DNA of 64,000 nucleotides from positions 930,001 through 994,000 of the forward strand of contig NZ_AP027729.1 of the NCBI RefSeq assembly GCF_030296575.1. The letters are read 5' to 3'. A model generated the notes under the pieces. It had not been told where the DNA came from and searched no databases. It saw only the letters and a list, made by a program, of their open reading frames with translations. The stretch's first letter is position 1; every line of letters begins with the position of its first letter. Source of the stretch: Paraoerskovia sediminicola. GTDB taxonomy: Bacteria > Actinomycetota > Actinomycetes > Actinomycetales > Cellulomonadaceae. The translations under genes were made by a program, and so were the position numbers. Positions 25,129 through 35,254 of the stretch are shown here, in pieces.

Positions 25129-27611
25129 GTGACGAACCCACCCATCGCGATCCGCGAGAACACCGTCGAGAGCTTCACTCGAGAGTTCCTCCGGGAACTG
25201 AACTTCGGGCAGGGGTGGACCTCCTCCAGGCCTCGGTCAACGACAAGTACCTCGCCCTGGCACGGACGGTCCGCCACTACCTGATGACCCGATGGCTCGA
25301 GACCGAACGTCGCCAGACCGAGCTGCAGTCCAAGGCCGTCGCCTACCTCTCCGCAGAGTTCCTGCTCGGCCGCCAGCTCGACAACAGCCTCCTGGCGACC
25401 GACCTCGAGGAGATCGCGGCCGAGAGCCTGCAGGGCCTCGGCATCGAGCTCGACGAGCTGCGCACCGTCGAGGTCGAGCCCGGGCTCGGCAACGGCGGCC
25501 TCGGGCGGCTCGCCGCCTGCTTCATCGACTCGCTCGCGACGCTCGACGTGCCGTCGATCGGCTACGGGATCCGCTACGAGTACGGGATCTTCAAGCAGAC
25601 CTTCGTCGACGGCCGCCAGGTCGAGCAGCCCGACAACTGGCTCGAGCTCGGGTCGCCGTGGGAGTTCCCGCACCCCGAGGCCGCGGTCACCGTCAACTTC
25701 GGCGGTCACACCGAGAAGACCGCAGACGACGACGGCCGCGAGGTCAGCCGGTGGGTCCCGGGCTGGTCCGTCGAGGGCGTGCCCTACAACTACATGGTCC
25801 CCGGCTACCAGAACGGCCGCGTGAACACGCTGCGTCTCTGGAGCGCCCGCGCCACCAAGGCGTTCGACCTGCAGATCTTCAACGCCGGCGACTACACCGA
25901 GGCCGTGCGCGCCCAGACGTTCGCCGAGAACATCTCGAAGGTGCTCTACCCCGAGGACTCCACGCCCCAGGGCAAGGAGCTGCGGCTCCAGCAGCAGTAC
26001 TTCTTCGTGGCCTGCTCGCTCCGCAACTTCATCGAGGACGTCCTGCCCGCAGGCTACGACCTCCACAAGCTGCCCGAGCGCATCACCTTCCAGCTCAACG
26101 ACACGCACCCGGTCATCGCGATCCCCGAGCTCATGCGGATCCTGATCGACGAGCGCGGCTGGAACTGGGACGAGGCCTGGGACGTCACGAACCAGGTCTT
26201 CGCCTACACCTGCCACACGCTGCTGCCCGAGGCCCTCGAGGTGTGGCCGACGTCGCTGCTCGAGAAGCTTCTGCCCCGGCACCTCGAGATCATCTACCGC
26301 ATCAACAAGGACTTCCTCGCCCGCGTCCGCGAGACGTACCCGGGCGACGAGATGCGGGCCCGGCACATGTCGATCATCGCCGAGAGCCCCGAGCGCGCGG
26401 TGCGCATGGCCTACCTCGCCACCGTCACCGGGTCCAAGGTGAACGGCGTCGCCGCCCTGCACTCGCAGCTCCTGCGCGACAAGGTGCTCAAGGACTTCTC
26501 GGACATGGAGCCCGAGAAGTTCACCAACGTCACCAACGGGGTCACCCCGCGGCGCTTCGTCCGCCTCGCGAACCCCGGCCTGTCCGGGCTGATCACCGAG
26601 GCGATCGGCGACGGCTGGGTCACGGACCTCGACCGGCTCTCCGAGCTCGAGCCGCTCGCCGACGACTCCGGGTTCCTCAGCCGCTTCCGCGAGGTGAAGG
26701 CCGCCAACAAGGCGCGGTTCGCCGACGTCATGGAGGCCCGCGACGGGATCCGGGTCGACACCGGCACGATGGTCGACGCGATGGTCAAGCGCCTGCACGA
26801 GTACAAGCGGCAGATGCTCAAGGTGCTGCACATCGTCTCGCTCTACGAGCAGGTGAAGTCGGGCGCACTGCCCATCGAGAAGGTCACGCCGCGCACCTTC
26901 GTGTTCGGCGCCAAGGCCGCACCGGGGTACCGGATGGCCAAGGAGATCATCGCGCTCATCAACGCGGTGGGCCGCACCGTCAACGACGACCCGGCGATGC
27001 AGGGCCGCCTGACCATCGTGTTCCCGCCGAACTACAACGTCACCCTCGCCGAGAAGCTCATCCCGGCCGCCGACCTCTCGGAGCAGATCTCCGTGGCCGG
27101 CAAGGAGGCGTCCGGTACGGGCAACATGAAGTTCGCCCTCAACGGCGCCCTGACGATCGGGACGGACGACGGCGCGAACGTCGAGATCCGCGAGCTGGTC
27201 GGCGACGAGAACTTCTTCCTGTTCGGCATGTCGGAGCCGGAGGTCGAGAGGGTCGTCTCCGCCGGGTACGAGCCGGCGTCGTTCTACGACAAGAACGCCG
27301 CGCTGCGCCGGGCGCTCGACCTCATCGCGTCGGGCGCGTTCTCCGACGGCCGTCGCGGGGAGTTCGAGCCGATCGTCGCGAACCTGCTCGAGCAGGACCG
27401 GTTCCTCGTCCTCGCCGACTTCCAGTCGTACATGGACGCGCAGGCGAGGGTCGACACGGCCTACGCGGACCAGGACGCCTGGACGCGCAGCGCCGTGCTC
27501 AACGTCGCCCGGACCGGGTTCTTCTCCTCCGACCGCTCGATGCGCGACTACCTCGACCGCATCTGGCACGCGGAGCCCGTCTCGATCGACGTGAGCAGCA
27601 TGCAGGGCTGA
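25129..27611 (+). CDS. glgP: Glycogen/alpha-glucan phosphorylase (apparent frameshift near the N-terminus)
   Basis: Releases glucose-1-phosphate from glycogen or maltodextrin using PLP. The family N-terminus starts at GTG 25129 (MTNPPIAIRENTVESFTREF, then LRELNFGQG) and breaks at the GGGG run 25212-25215. The rest continues in another frame from VDLLQASVNDKYLALA; one added G joins them into 827 residues, the normal length. Conserved blocks are VEPGLGNGGLGRLAACF, QLNDTHP, KRLHEYKRQ and the PLP lysine in SGTGNMKFALNG. Without correction, translation could only restart at GTG 25215. A strong terminator follows at 27637. Confidence 0.92.
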
Positions 27612-27636
27612 CGGTCCGGCCGCTGCCGGACCCCAG

Positions 27637-27673
27637 CGAGGGCCGCCGCAACCCACGGGTGCGGCGGCCCTCG
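27637..27673 (+). terminator. Terminator hairpin of glgP
   Basis: 14-bp perfect stem (CGAGGGCCGCCGCA / TGCGGCGGCCCTCG) with a 9-nt loop, 26 bp past the glgP stop. Confidence 0.8.
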
Positions 27674-27686
27674 CGCGTCCACCGAT

Positions 27687-27712
27687 CTGACATTCAGGGC
27701 TTACGATGTCAG
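27687..27712 (+). promoter_or_regulatory. Operator-like inverted repeat CTGACAT-N12-ATGTCAG
   Basis: Perfect 7-bp arms ending 1 bp before the ATG of the TetR gene; a bound repressor would block its own transcription or translation. Confidence 0.6.
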
Positions 27713-27713
27713 C

Positions 27714-28322
27714 ATGCCCAAGATCATCGGCGGATCGCTCCACGAGCACCGGGAGCAGACCCGACAGAAGCTGTTCACCGCACTGTCGACCCTGATGGCC
27801 GAGAAGGGCTTCGACGCCATCTCGCTCGCCGACATCGCCTCGGCGGCCGGCGTCGGCCGCACGGCGGTCTACAACCACTTCGCCGACAAGGAGGCGCTGC
27901 TGCTCGGGTTCATCACCCACGAGACCGAGCAGTACGTCCGCACCCTCGAGCGGTCGCTCATCGGCGTCTCGGACCCGGTCGAGCAGCTGCGCACGTACAT
28001 CCGCCAGCAGGCGCGCCTCACCCGCGTGTTCCACCTCGCCCCCGGGCCCGACCTGCGCCAGGTCCTCTCCCGCGCCACCCGCCTCCAGCTGCGCGAGCAC
28101 ATCGTGGTGGTCGAGGCGATCCTGCGGCAGATCATCACCGCCGGCATCGCCGTCCGGGAGTTCCCCGCTCAGGACGTCCAGGTGACCGTCGGCCTCGTCA
28201 ACGCGTGCCTCTCGGGGCGCCTCGTCCCCGAGGAGCCCGAGGCGCGCGAGCGCGCGATCGTCGCGACCGAGGCGTTCGTGCTCCGGGCCGTGGGCGCCCG
28301 GGTGCCGGTCCCGGCCCGGTAG
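27714..28322 (+). CDS. TetR family transcriptional regulator
   Basis: 202 residues. N-terminal TetR HTH: REQTRQKLFTALSTLMAEKG, ISLADIASAAGVGRTAVYNHF, ADKEALLLGFI. The C-terminal ligand domain is all-helical and not assigned to a substrate. A 26-bp inverted repeat directly upstream indicates autoregulation. The leader between operator and start is minimal, so the mRNA may be leaderless. The target beyond itself is unclear; glgP is upstream but is separated by a terminator. Confidence 0.9.
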   Translation: MPKIIGGSLHEHREQTRQKLFTALSTLMAEKGFDAISLADIASAAGVGRTAVYNHFADKEALLLGFITHETEQYVRTLERSLIGVSDPVEQLRTYIRQQARLTRVFHLAPGPDLRQVLSRATRLQLREHIVVVEAILRQIITAGIAVREFPAQDVQVTVGLVNACLSGRLVPEEPEARERAIVATEAFVLRAVGARVPVPAR

Positions 28323-28369
28323 CGGACCGGCCACGGGCCGAGCAACAGGACCCGTAGGGGGCCCGCCTC

Positions 28370-29188
28370 TCAGACCCGCCGGGCCGCCCACTCCAGCAGG
28401 GCGTCCCGGACGAACCGCGCACCCTCCTCGCCGCCGTAGTTCGCCGCGAAGCGCTCGTCCGCGACGTACATCTCCCCGAGCCCGACGACGTAGTCGAGGT
28501 CGGGCTCCTCACCGGCGCCGGGGGTCCCGGGGATCGCCCCGAGCCAGGCGACGTGCCGCTCGGCCAGCGCCTGGCCCTGCGGCCCGTGCGGGTCCGCACC
28601 CGACCTCGCCGCGGCGGCCCAGTCGGCTCCGAGGCTCGCCGCGTCCCGCTGCCAGTCCGCGCGCTCGTCGGGCGACATGCCGCGCCACCACGAGTCCCCG
28701 GCCGCGTAGGCGTCGGAGCCCCAGCGCCGCTCCACCTCGTCCTTGTGCTCGGTGTGGTCGAACCCGTCGAGCATGTCCTTCGCCATGATGTCTCCGTCCT
28801 CCGGCGCACCCAGGTGCGCGATCGTCGTCTCGACCGACGCGATCTGCCGCGCCAGCCTGTCCTGCTCGCCCCGCAGCCACCCGAGGTGCGTCCGCAGCGC
28901 GGCGCGCTCGTCGGACTGCCCGTCGAGCGCCTCGGCGACAGCCGGGAGCCCGAGCCCGAGCTCGCGCAGCAGCAGGATCCGCTGCAGCCGGACGACGGCC
29001 GCGGCGTCGTAGTAGCGGTAGCCGTTGTGCCCGACCCGGCTGGGCGCGAGCAGCCCCTCGGCGTCGTAGTGGCGCAGGGTGCGGCTCGTCGTCCCGGCGA
29101 GCCGGGCGACCTCCTGGATCGACCAGTCCTGCCTCGTGGTGTCGGACGGCGCCCTCACGCCGTGCGCCCGGCCGTCTCGTGTCGTCAT
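28370..29188 (-). CDS. MerR family regulator with TipAS-type ligand domain
   Basis: 272 residues. MerR HTH at residues ~23-90 (WSIQEVARLAGTTSRTLRHYD, RYYDAAAVVRLQRI), a coiled dimerisation helix (LRGEQDRLARQIASVETTI), then a TipAS antibiotic-recognition-like domain (EVERRWGSDAYAAGDSWWRG, NYGGEEGARFVRDALLEWA). TipA proteins bind thiopeptides or other drugs and activate their own promoter by DNA untwisting. The promoter carries a matching palindrome (29205-29221), so autoregulation is likely. Confidence 0.9.
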   Translation of the reverse strand: MTTRDGRAHGVRAPSDTTRQDWSIQEVARLAGTTSRTLRHYDAEGLLAPSRVGHNGYRYYDAAAVVRLQRILLLRELGLGLPAVAEALDGQSDERAALRTHLGWLRGEQDRLARQIASVETTIAHLGAPEDGDIMAKDMLDGFDHTEHKDEVERRWGSDAYAAGDSWWRGMSPDERADWQRDAASLGADWAAAARSGADPHGPQGQALAERHVAWLGAIPGTPGAGEEPDLDYVVGLGEMYVADERFAANYGGEEGARFVRDALLEWAARRV

Positions 29189-29204
29189 GGGTACGACGGT
29201 AGGA

Positions 29205-29221
29205 CTTGACGCTGCGTCAAG
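29205..29221 (-). promoter_or_regulatory. MerR-type operator CTTGAC-GCTGC-GTCAAG
   Basis: Perfect 6-bp arms 16 bp upstream of the MerR/TipA start; GTCAAGG is repeated once more at 29222-29228. Typical of a MerR operator lying between -35 and -10. Confidence 0.6.
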
Positions 29222-29261
29222 GTCAAGGTCCTAATCGGGCCGCGGTCGGACCGCGGTCGGA

Positions 29262-30014
29262 TCAGCCGACGGGTCGGGACGTGCCGAGCAGCAGCGTCCC
29301 GAGCTCCTCCGGGGACCGGACGACGGCGAGCGCACCGGCGGCCTCGACCTCCCCGGGCTCCGCGTAGCCCCAGGCCACCGCGACGGCGGCGAGCCCGTGG
29401 GATGCGGCGCCGTGGACGTCGTGCTCACGGTCGCCGACCATCACGACCTGCTCTGCGGGCGGGACCTCGTCGAGGGAGCCGAGGGCGTGGGCGATCACGG
29501 CGGCCTTGGAGCTGCGCGGACCACCGTCCGTGTCGGCGCCGAACACCCCCTCGGTCCCGCCCTCCATGAAGCGGTCGAGCCCGAAGTGGCTCGCGATCTC
29601 GCGGGCGAGGACCTGGGGCTTCGACGTCGCGACAGCCATCCGCACGCCGGCGTCCTGCAGCCTGGTCAGAGCCGACTCCATGCCGGGGAACACCGAGTTG
29701 CCACCGAGCATCCCGCCCGCACGGAAGAGGCGGCGGTAGACCGCCACGACGTCGTCGACCCGATCCGCCGGCACGCCCCTCTCCTGGATCCCCTGCGCCA
29801 GGGGAGGCCCGACCATCGAACGCAACCCTGCGGCGTCCGGCACCGGGAGCCCGAGCTCCGCGAAGGCCGCGGCCATGGACGATGTGATCCCCGGGGCGGA
29901 GTCGGTGAGGGTCCCGTCCAGGTCCAGGAGCACGAGGGAGGGCCGCCGACCCGGCGTCCAGCGGGGCGCTGAGTCGGGTCGCGCGTCGGGTCGGGGGTCG
30001 GCGTGCCGGGTCAT
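29262..30014 (-). CDS. HAD-family phosphatase (phosphoglycolate phosphatase-like)
   Basis: 250 residues from ATG 30014. Motif I LVLLDLDGTLTDSAPG holds the nucleophilic Asp; motif II AVATSKPQ; motif III SSKAAVI; motif IV VMVGDREHDVHGA. The helical cap (MAAAFAELGLPVPDAAGL) fits the Gph/PGP subfamily. Substrate is not certain: phosphoglycolate or a nucleotide or sugar phosphate. The first ~28 residues are a Pro/Arg/Asp-rich tail not seen in typical members. Confidence 0.85.
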   Translation of the reverse strand: MTRHADPRPDARPDSAPRWTPGRRPSLVLLDLDGTLTDSAPGITSSMAAAFAELGLPVPDAAGLRSMVGPPLAQGIQERGVPADRVDDVVAVYRRLFRAGGMLGGNSVFPGMESALTRLQDAGVRMAVATSKPQVLAREIASHFGLDRFMEGGTEGVFGADTDGGPRSSKAAVIAHALGSLDEVPPAEQVVMVGDREHDVHGAASHGLAAVAVAWGYAEPGEVEAAGALAVVRSPEELGTLLLGTSRPVG

Positions 30015-30186
30015 GCGACCAGGGTGCCACCCCGCGACCTCGCCCAGTGTCGCCGCCCGCTCCGCTCCGTCCACACCCGGGCGTCGCGTCCCGATCCTCG
30101 GACGACGGCGCGCGGGCCGCGCGCTCACCGCCCGCGGGCGCTACGTTTCCCTCAGCAGCGAACGGCAGGACGACGGAGGCAGCACG

Positions 30187-31020
30187 ATGTCGCAGGACTC
30201 ACTCAGCCAGACCACCTTCGAGGTCGCCAAACGTGTCTGGGCACCAGCACTGGTCCGCGGCGCGGTGTTCCTCGTCATGGGGCTCGTCATGTACGTGTGG
30301 CCCGACCTCGGTCAGAGCGTGCTCAAGTGGCTGCTCGCCGTGGTCTTCGCGCTCCAGGCCGTGATCCTGCTCCTCGAGTGGAACAAGATGAAGGCGACCG
30401 ACGAGTCCGGCGCGCAGTGGCGGCTGGGCGTCGGCATCACCGCTGCGGTCGCGGCCGTCGCCGTCGTGATCTGGCCGGAGTCGACCTTCACGGTCATCCT
30501 GCGGATCGTGGCGATCTGGGCGCTGGTCGCCGGCGTGATGGGGCTCGTGTCGGGGATCAGGGCGTTCCGAGCCCGGCGCAGGGCCTGGGACTGGGAGATC
30601 GCAACCGCGCTGCTGTGGACCTTCTTCGGCGTCATGGCACTCATCAAGCCGCTCGAGGACATCCAGACCATCACGCTCGGCCTCTCCGTGTTCTTCGTCT
30701 TCAGCGGCATCACGCTGACGGTCGCCGGGTGGTCCCTGCACGTGAGCAACAAGGACGGACGGAGCGCCGGCGCCTCGGTCGCATCGGACTCGTCGCCAGC
30801 GTCGGACGCCGGGGCCGCTTCCCCGGCGAGCGCTCGGGCGGCACGGTCCGCGAGCAGCACCGCCGCAGGAGCCCCGACCGGGATCAGCACGTCCGGCGGC
30901 AGCGCGTCCGGACCGACGGCGGGCGGCACGACGGGCAGCACGACGGGCAGCACGACGGGCAGCATGGACGAGCACGCAGGCGGCGCCGAGGGCGAGGCTC
31001 CCCCGGGTTCGACCTCCTGA
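30187..31020 (+). CDS. DUF308/HdeD-like membrane protein
   Basis: 277 residues; ATG 30187 with GGAGG upstream. Six membrane helices in residues ~20-185 (RGAVFLVMGLVMYVWPDLG, LLAVVFALQAVILLLEW, FFGVMALIKPLEDIQTITLG), the repeat architecture of the DUF308/HdeD family, implicated in acid or envelope stress in enterics. The C-terminal 90 residues are a low-complexity Ser/Ala/Gly tail ending in tandem GSTT units. Role here unknown. Confidence 0.82.
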   Translation: MSQDSLSQTTFEVAKRVWAPALVRGAVFLVMGLVMYVWPDLGQSVLKWLLAVVFALQAVILLLEWNKMKATDESGAQWRLGVGITAAVAAVAVVIWPESTFTVILRIVAIWALVAGVMGLVSGIRAFRARRRAWDWEIATALLWTFFGVMALIKPLEDIQTITLGLSVFFVFSGITLTVAGWSLHVSNKDGRSAGASVASDSSPASDAGAASPASARAARSASSTAAGAPTGISTSGGSASGPTAGGTTGSTTGSTTGSMDEHAGGAEGEAPPGSTS

Positions 31021-31048
31021 CCCTGGTGGCAGGGGCGGCGTCGGGCGC

Positions 31049-31981
31049 CTACGTGCCCTCGCCGACCGTGGCTGCCTCGGTGCTCGTCCGCGTGCACGCG
31101 TCGTCCGACCCGCAGGCGAGGTGCTCGCGCGCGAACTCCAACGACTCCTGGAGGTCGCCCATGCGCTCGGCGTCGTCCTTGGCCTTGCGCGTCCCGATCT
31201 CGACGACGACGTCGCCCGTCCAGCCGCGACCGCTCAGCTCGTGGAGCACCTCGGCGCACTTCTGCGTGCCGCGGCCCGGGACCCGGTGCTCGTCGAGCAC
31301 GTTGCCGACGCCGTCGGCCAGGTGGACGTGCTTGAGGCGTCCGCCGAACACGTGCACGAGCTCGAGCGCGTCCTGCTGGGCCACCGCCGTGTGCGAGAGG
31401 TCCAGCGTCACGGACTCGTACCCGTGCTCCGACGGGTCCCACCCCGGCAGGTAGGCGACGACCTCGCGCTTGCCACCGCGCCACGGGTACATGTTCTCGA
31501 CGGCGATCGTCACGTCGGTGAGCCGGGCGAGGTCCTCGACCTGCTGCTGGAACCCGCCCGCGTACTTCTTCTGCCACCGGAACGGCGGGTGCACGACGAC
31601 GGTGTGGGCCCCGAGCTCGACCGCCATGTCCGCGGTCCGGGTCAGCTTCGGCGCCGGCCCGCCCTTCCAGACCCGCTGGCTCACGAGCAGCGTCGGCGCG
31701 TGAAGGCTGCGGATCGGCATCGAGTACCGGTCCGAGAGCTCCTGCAGGGCGGTCGCGTCCTGCGTCGACTCGTCGCCCCAGATCATCACCTCGACGCCGT
31801 CGTACCCGAGGTCCGCGGCGGCCCGGAACGCGTACTCGGTGCGCTCTGGGTAGACCGACGCGGTCGAGAGCGTGACGTGGCTCCGGAGCTCACCGGACGC
31901 GGCGTCGAGCGCCCGCTCCGCCGCCGCGGCCGCTCGGCCGAACACCTCGTGCTCACGTCGTCCCGCCGTCGGCTCCACCAT
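31049..31981 (-). CDS. Sugar phosphate isomerase/epimerase (AP endonuclease family 2 TIM barrel)
   Basis: 310 residues. TIM-barrel strands with metal ligands of the Xyl-isomerase-like/AP-endonuclease-2 fold: YDGVEVMIWGDE, TVVVHPPF, IAVENMYPW, LKHVHLADG and VVVEIGTRK. The residues E, H, E, D/H and E form the likely divalent-metal site. Substrate cannot be assigned. The N-terminal 35 residues are a variable Ala-rich helix. It follows the thioredoxin-NHL gene on the same strand (47-bp gap). Confidence 0.82.
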   Translation of the reverse strand: MVEPTAGRREHEVFGRAAAAAERALDAASGELRSHVTLSTASVYPERTEYAFRAAADLGYDGVEVMIWGDESTQDATALQELSDRYSMPIRSLHAPTLLVSQRVWKGGPAPKLTRTADMAVELGAHTVVVHPPFRWQKKYAGGFQQQVEDLARLTDVTIAVENMYPWRGGKREVVAYLPGWDPSEHGYESVTLDLSHTAVAQQDALELVHVFGGRLKHVHLADGVGNVLDEHRVPGRGTQKCAEVLHELSGRGWTGDVVVEIGTRKAKDDAERMGDLQESLEFAREHLACGSDDACTRTSTEAATVGEGT

Positions 31982-32028
31982 GCCGCAACGATAGACGGCG
32001 CGGCTGGGACTCGGGTGAACGGGAGGCG

Positions 32029-34223
32029 TCAGGCCCGGAGCGGGAGGGTGAGCGTCGTGGTCGGGCCGGGCTCGTGCGCAGGGCCGACACCCGCACCAGC
32101 ACCACTACCGGCACCGCCCCCGGCTCCTGCGCGTCCGGTGGACCCGGTGGGGCCGGCGCCACGACCCGGACCGGCACGCCCCAGTCCTGCTGGGCGAGGT
32201 GGCAGGCCGGGAACCAGTCGTCCGGTGTTTCGTCCGAGTCCGCGCCCGACCCCGAGCCCGAGGTTGGTGGCGCGTCGCACGACGCCGCCCGCGCGCTCAC
32301 GTGCAGCACGCCCTCACCGACCGCCGGGTCGATCACAAGGTCACGACCCAGCGCGGTCCCGGTCCCGGCGCCCTCGAGCAGCAGCTCGGGCGGCGTCGCG
32401 CTGACGTCGAGGCTCGTCGAGGGGCCGTAGCGGTCGTCGAGCTTCTGTCCGGGCGCGGGGGTGAACGGGACCTCCAGCCGCAGCGGCCCGCCCACGATCT
32501 CCGTGACCGGCCGCTGCGTGCGACGGGCCTCGCCGTCGAGGACCTCGCCCGCGAGGGACGCCGGGACGGGGACCCTCGTGAGGCGGTGCGCGGCGGACTC
32601 GACGACGAGGAGGTCGAGGCGCGCCCCGACCGGCGGGGCGGCGTCCGTCGGCACCCACGGCGCACCGTCGACGAGGACGAGGACGTCGCTCGGCTCGGCG
32701 AGCCCGGTCGCGAGCGTCGTGACCTCGCCGGGCGTGGCCGCCCCCTCGGCGGGTCGCGCGGCGCCGGGCTCGTACCGACGCAGCGCCCCGTTGTAGGTGT
32801 CTGCGACGACGGCGGACCCGTCGGGCAGCACGGCCACCCCGAGCGGGTGCTGCAGCAGGGCCTGGTCGGCGGCTCCGTCGCGGTGCCCGAAGTCGAAGAG
32901 CCCCTGCCCGACGGCGGTGCGGACCGGCGCGTCCCCCACCCCCGTCGCGGCGTCGGCGGGCTTCGCGACGAACCGGAGCGCCGACGTCTCGGCGTCCGCG
33001 ATCCAGACGGTGCCGTCGGGCCCTTCAGCGATCCCGGACGGCTGGGCGAACCACGCCTGCGGGAGCGGCTCGTCGAGCAGGCCCTCGTTGAGGGTCCCGC
33101 CGAGGTGCGCGATGCGTCCGCGGCCGAAGGCCCAGAGCGAGTGGTTGCCGGCCATGGCGACGACGAACGCGCCCATGGTGTCCGACCAGACCACGTCCCA
33201 CGGCGACGAGAGCCTGACCGTGAGGGCCGCGTACGAGTCGTCGAGGTCGAACGGCTGCCCCACCGACTCGCCCCGCGCGTCGACCTGGTTGTCCCGGCCG
33301 CCGACCATGAACTGCTCGCCGGTCCCGGCGACGGTGGTCGTCACGCCGTCCGCGAGCCGGACCCCGCGCAGGGCGTGGTTCACGGTGTCGGCCACGAGCA
33401 CGTCGTAGCCGAGCGCGTCGCGCAGCTCGGCCGGGACGAGGCACAGCCCGCCTGGCTCGCTGAACCGGGCGACGTCGGGAGTGCCGTCGACGAGCCCGCG
33501 CTCACCGGAGCCGATGCGCCGGACCAGGGTCTCGCCGTCCGCCGTTAGCTCCACGAGGGAGTGGTGACCCGCGTCCGCGACGAGGAGCGTCCCGCCGGGC
33601 AGCGCGACGACCTTCGACGGGAAGCGCAGGGTGCCGGACGACGGGGCGGCGGGCACGTAGAGCGGTGCGCCCTGGTCGTCGCTCCCGTCGCCGTGCCCGT
33701 CGCCGTTCCCGTCGCCGGGACCGCCCGAGCCGCGCAGGGTTCCCTTGGCGCGGTGCTCGACGACCAGCTCCTCGACGAGCGCGGCGAGCGCCGAGGCGTG
33801 GCCCTCCCCCGCCATCTGCCACACGACGTATCCCTCCGGGTCGATCACGACCAGCGTGGGCCAGGCACGCGCGGTGTACGCGGACCAGGTGACGAGCGAG
33901 GGGTCGTCGAGCACCGGGTGGCGGACGTCGTAGCGCTCGACCGCGGCGGCGAGGGCGTCCGGGTCGGCCTCGTGCGCGAACTTGGGCGAGTGGACCCCGA
34001 CGATCACGAGGTCCTCGCGGTGGGACTCCTCGAGCTCTCGCAGCTCGTCGAGCACGTGGAGGCAGTTGATGCAGCAGAACGTCCAGAAGTCGAGGACGAC
34101 CACGCGTCCCCGCAGGTCGGCGAGCGAGAGGTTTTTGCCGCCCGTGTTGAGCCAGCCGCGGCCGACGAGCTCGGAGGCGCGGACGCGGGGCAGACGGGCT
34201 GTGGGCTCAGGTGAGGCGGGCAC
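32029..34223 (-). CDS. Thioredoxin-like/NHL-repeat protein (apparent 3' frameshift)
   Basis: About 731 residues when corrected. Residues ~10-150 are a thioredoxin-like/AhpC-TSA domain with FWTFCCINCLHVLDEL (CxxC redox pair). A His/Asp/Gly-rich linker (GDGNGDGHGDGSDD) leads to a six-bladed NHL propeller (LLVADAGHHSLVEL, VLVADTVNHALRGV, GTVWIADAETSALR), then a beta-sandwich tail. The frame given drifts near the end; adding one base to the GGGG run 32149-32152 restores a family-like terminus, TTTLTLPLRA and a stop at 32029. GTG 34223 is the likeliest start, though its RBS spacing is short. Probably a cytoplasmic thiol protein. Confidence 0.85.
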
Positions 34224-34320
34224 GCCTCCATTGTCCGCGAGGTCGCCCGTGGTGGATGACCAGCGCGCGACCGCGCGCCAGACCACTGTGACGCAGCCGA
34301 CACTTGCCCCGCTCGGCAAA

Positions 34321-34339
34321 TAAGGGCAGGCTAACCATT
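34321..34339 (+). promoter_or_regulatory. DtxR/IdeR-like iron box 1
   Basis: TAAGGGCAGGCTAACCATT matches 13 of 19 positions of TTAGGTTAGGCTAACCTAA, with the central AGGCTAACC intact. Upstream of hmuO. Confidence 0.7.
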
Positions 34340-34340
34340 A

Positions 34341-34359
34341 CGAGGGTAGGCAAGCCTTA
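34341..34359 (+). promoter_or_regulatory. DtxR/IdeR-like iron box 2
   Basis: CGAGGGTAGGCAAGCCTTA also matches 13 of 19 consensus positions and lies 20 bp from box 1, the tandem layout on which two dimers bind. A -10-like TATATT follows at 34370-34375. Predicts iron-repressed transcription of the haem operon. Confidence 0.65.
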
Positions 34360-34432
34360 TCAAACGCGCTATATTTCATGACGACCCGTCATGACGATCT
34401 GCCGGCCACGCCCTCCCCGACCTGGAGCCCCC

Positions 34433-35110
34433 ATGAAGACCTCGACAGCCACCTCCGCGACCGAGCGAGCACCGCTCTCGCTGATGCTCCGCGAGGGGAC
34501 ACGCGCCGACCACGAGCGCGCGGAGTCCTCGGGCTTCGTGGAGATGCTGATGAAGGGTGCGCTCGACGTCGCGGCCTACGCGGACCTCGCTGCTCAGCAG
34601 TACGCGATCTACGGCGCCCTCGAGTCCGCGAGCACGCGGATCCGCCAGGACCGCCGCGGCGCGACGCTCGTGTTCGACGAGCTCGAGCGCGTGCCCTCGA
34701 TCGAGCGCGACCTGCGGTTCCTGGTCGGCGACGACTGGGCCGAGCGGATCACGATCCGGCCCGCGACGAAGACGTACGTCGCGCGGCTCCTGGAGGTCGG
34801 CGACTCGCTCCCCCGGTACGCGGCCCACGCCTACACCCGCTACCTCGGCGACCTGTCCGGCGGACAGATCGTGCGGCGCATGCTCGAGCGCCACTACGGG
34901 CTCGGCGACGACGGGCTCGAGTTCTACGCGTTCCGGGAGATCCCGAAGTCGAAGCCGTTCAAGGACGTCTACCGCGAACGCCTCGACGCGCTGGACCTCG
35001 ACCCGGACGAGCTCGAGGTCGCGGTCTCCGAGGCCCAGCGCGCGTTCCGCCTCAACTCCGGGGTCTTCGCCGACCTCGGAGCCGTCCACTGCGAGAACCG
35101 CACGGGCTGA
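34433..35110 (+). CDS. hmuO: Haem oxygenase
   Basis: 225 residues; ATG 34433 after GGAG. Opens haem to biliverdin, CO and Fe2+. Proximal His in REGTRADHERAESSG; distal-helix signature YLGDLSGGQIVRRML; FYAFREIPK block near the C-terminus. Length matches HmuO of Corynebacterium. First gene of the haem operon behind two iron boxes, so iron is freed from haem brought in by HmuTUV. Confidence 0.95.
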   Translation: MKTSTATSATERAPLSLMLREGTRADHERAESSGFVEMLMKGALDVAAYADLAAQQYAIYGALESASTRIRQDRRGATLVFDELERVPSIERDLRFLVGDDWAERITIRPATKTYVARLLEVGDSLPRYAAHAYTRYLGDLSGGQIVRRMLERHYGLGDDGLEFYAFREIPKSKPFKDVYRERLDALDLDPDELEVAVSEAQRAFRLNSGVFADLGAVHCENRTG

Positions 35111-35254
35111 GACCGCCGGGCGCCCCGCCGTCCGGCACGACGACGCCGACGACACGGCCCTGACACCACCCGACCGCCGACCCGACACGCCACCCGGCCA
35201 CCGCGCTCGAACACCGCGCTCGAGCAAGCTGCCCGACCGATGCACTGGAGCACC

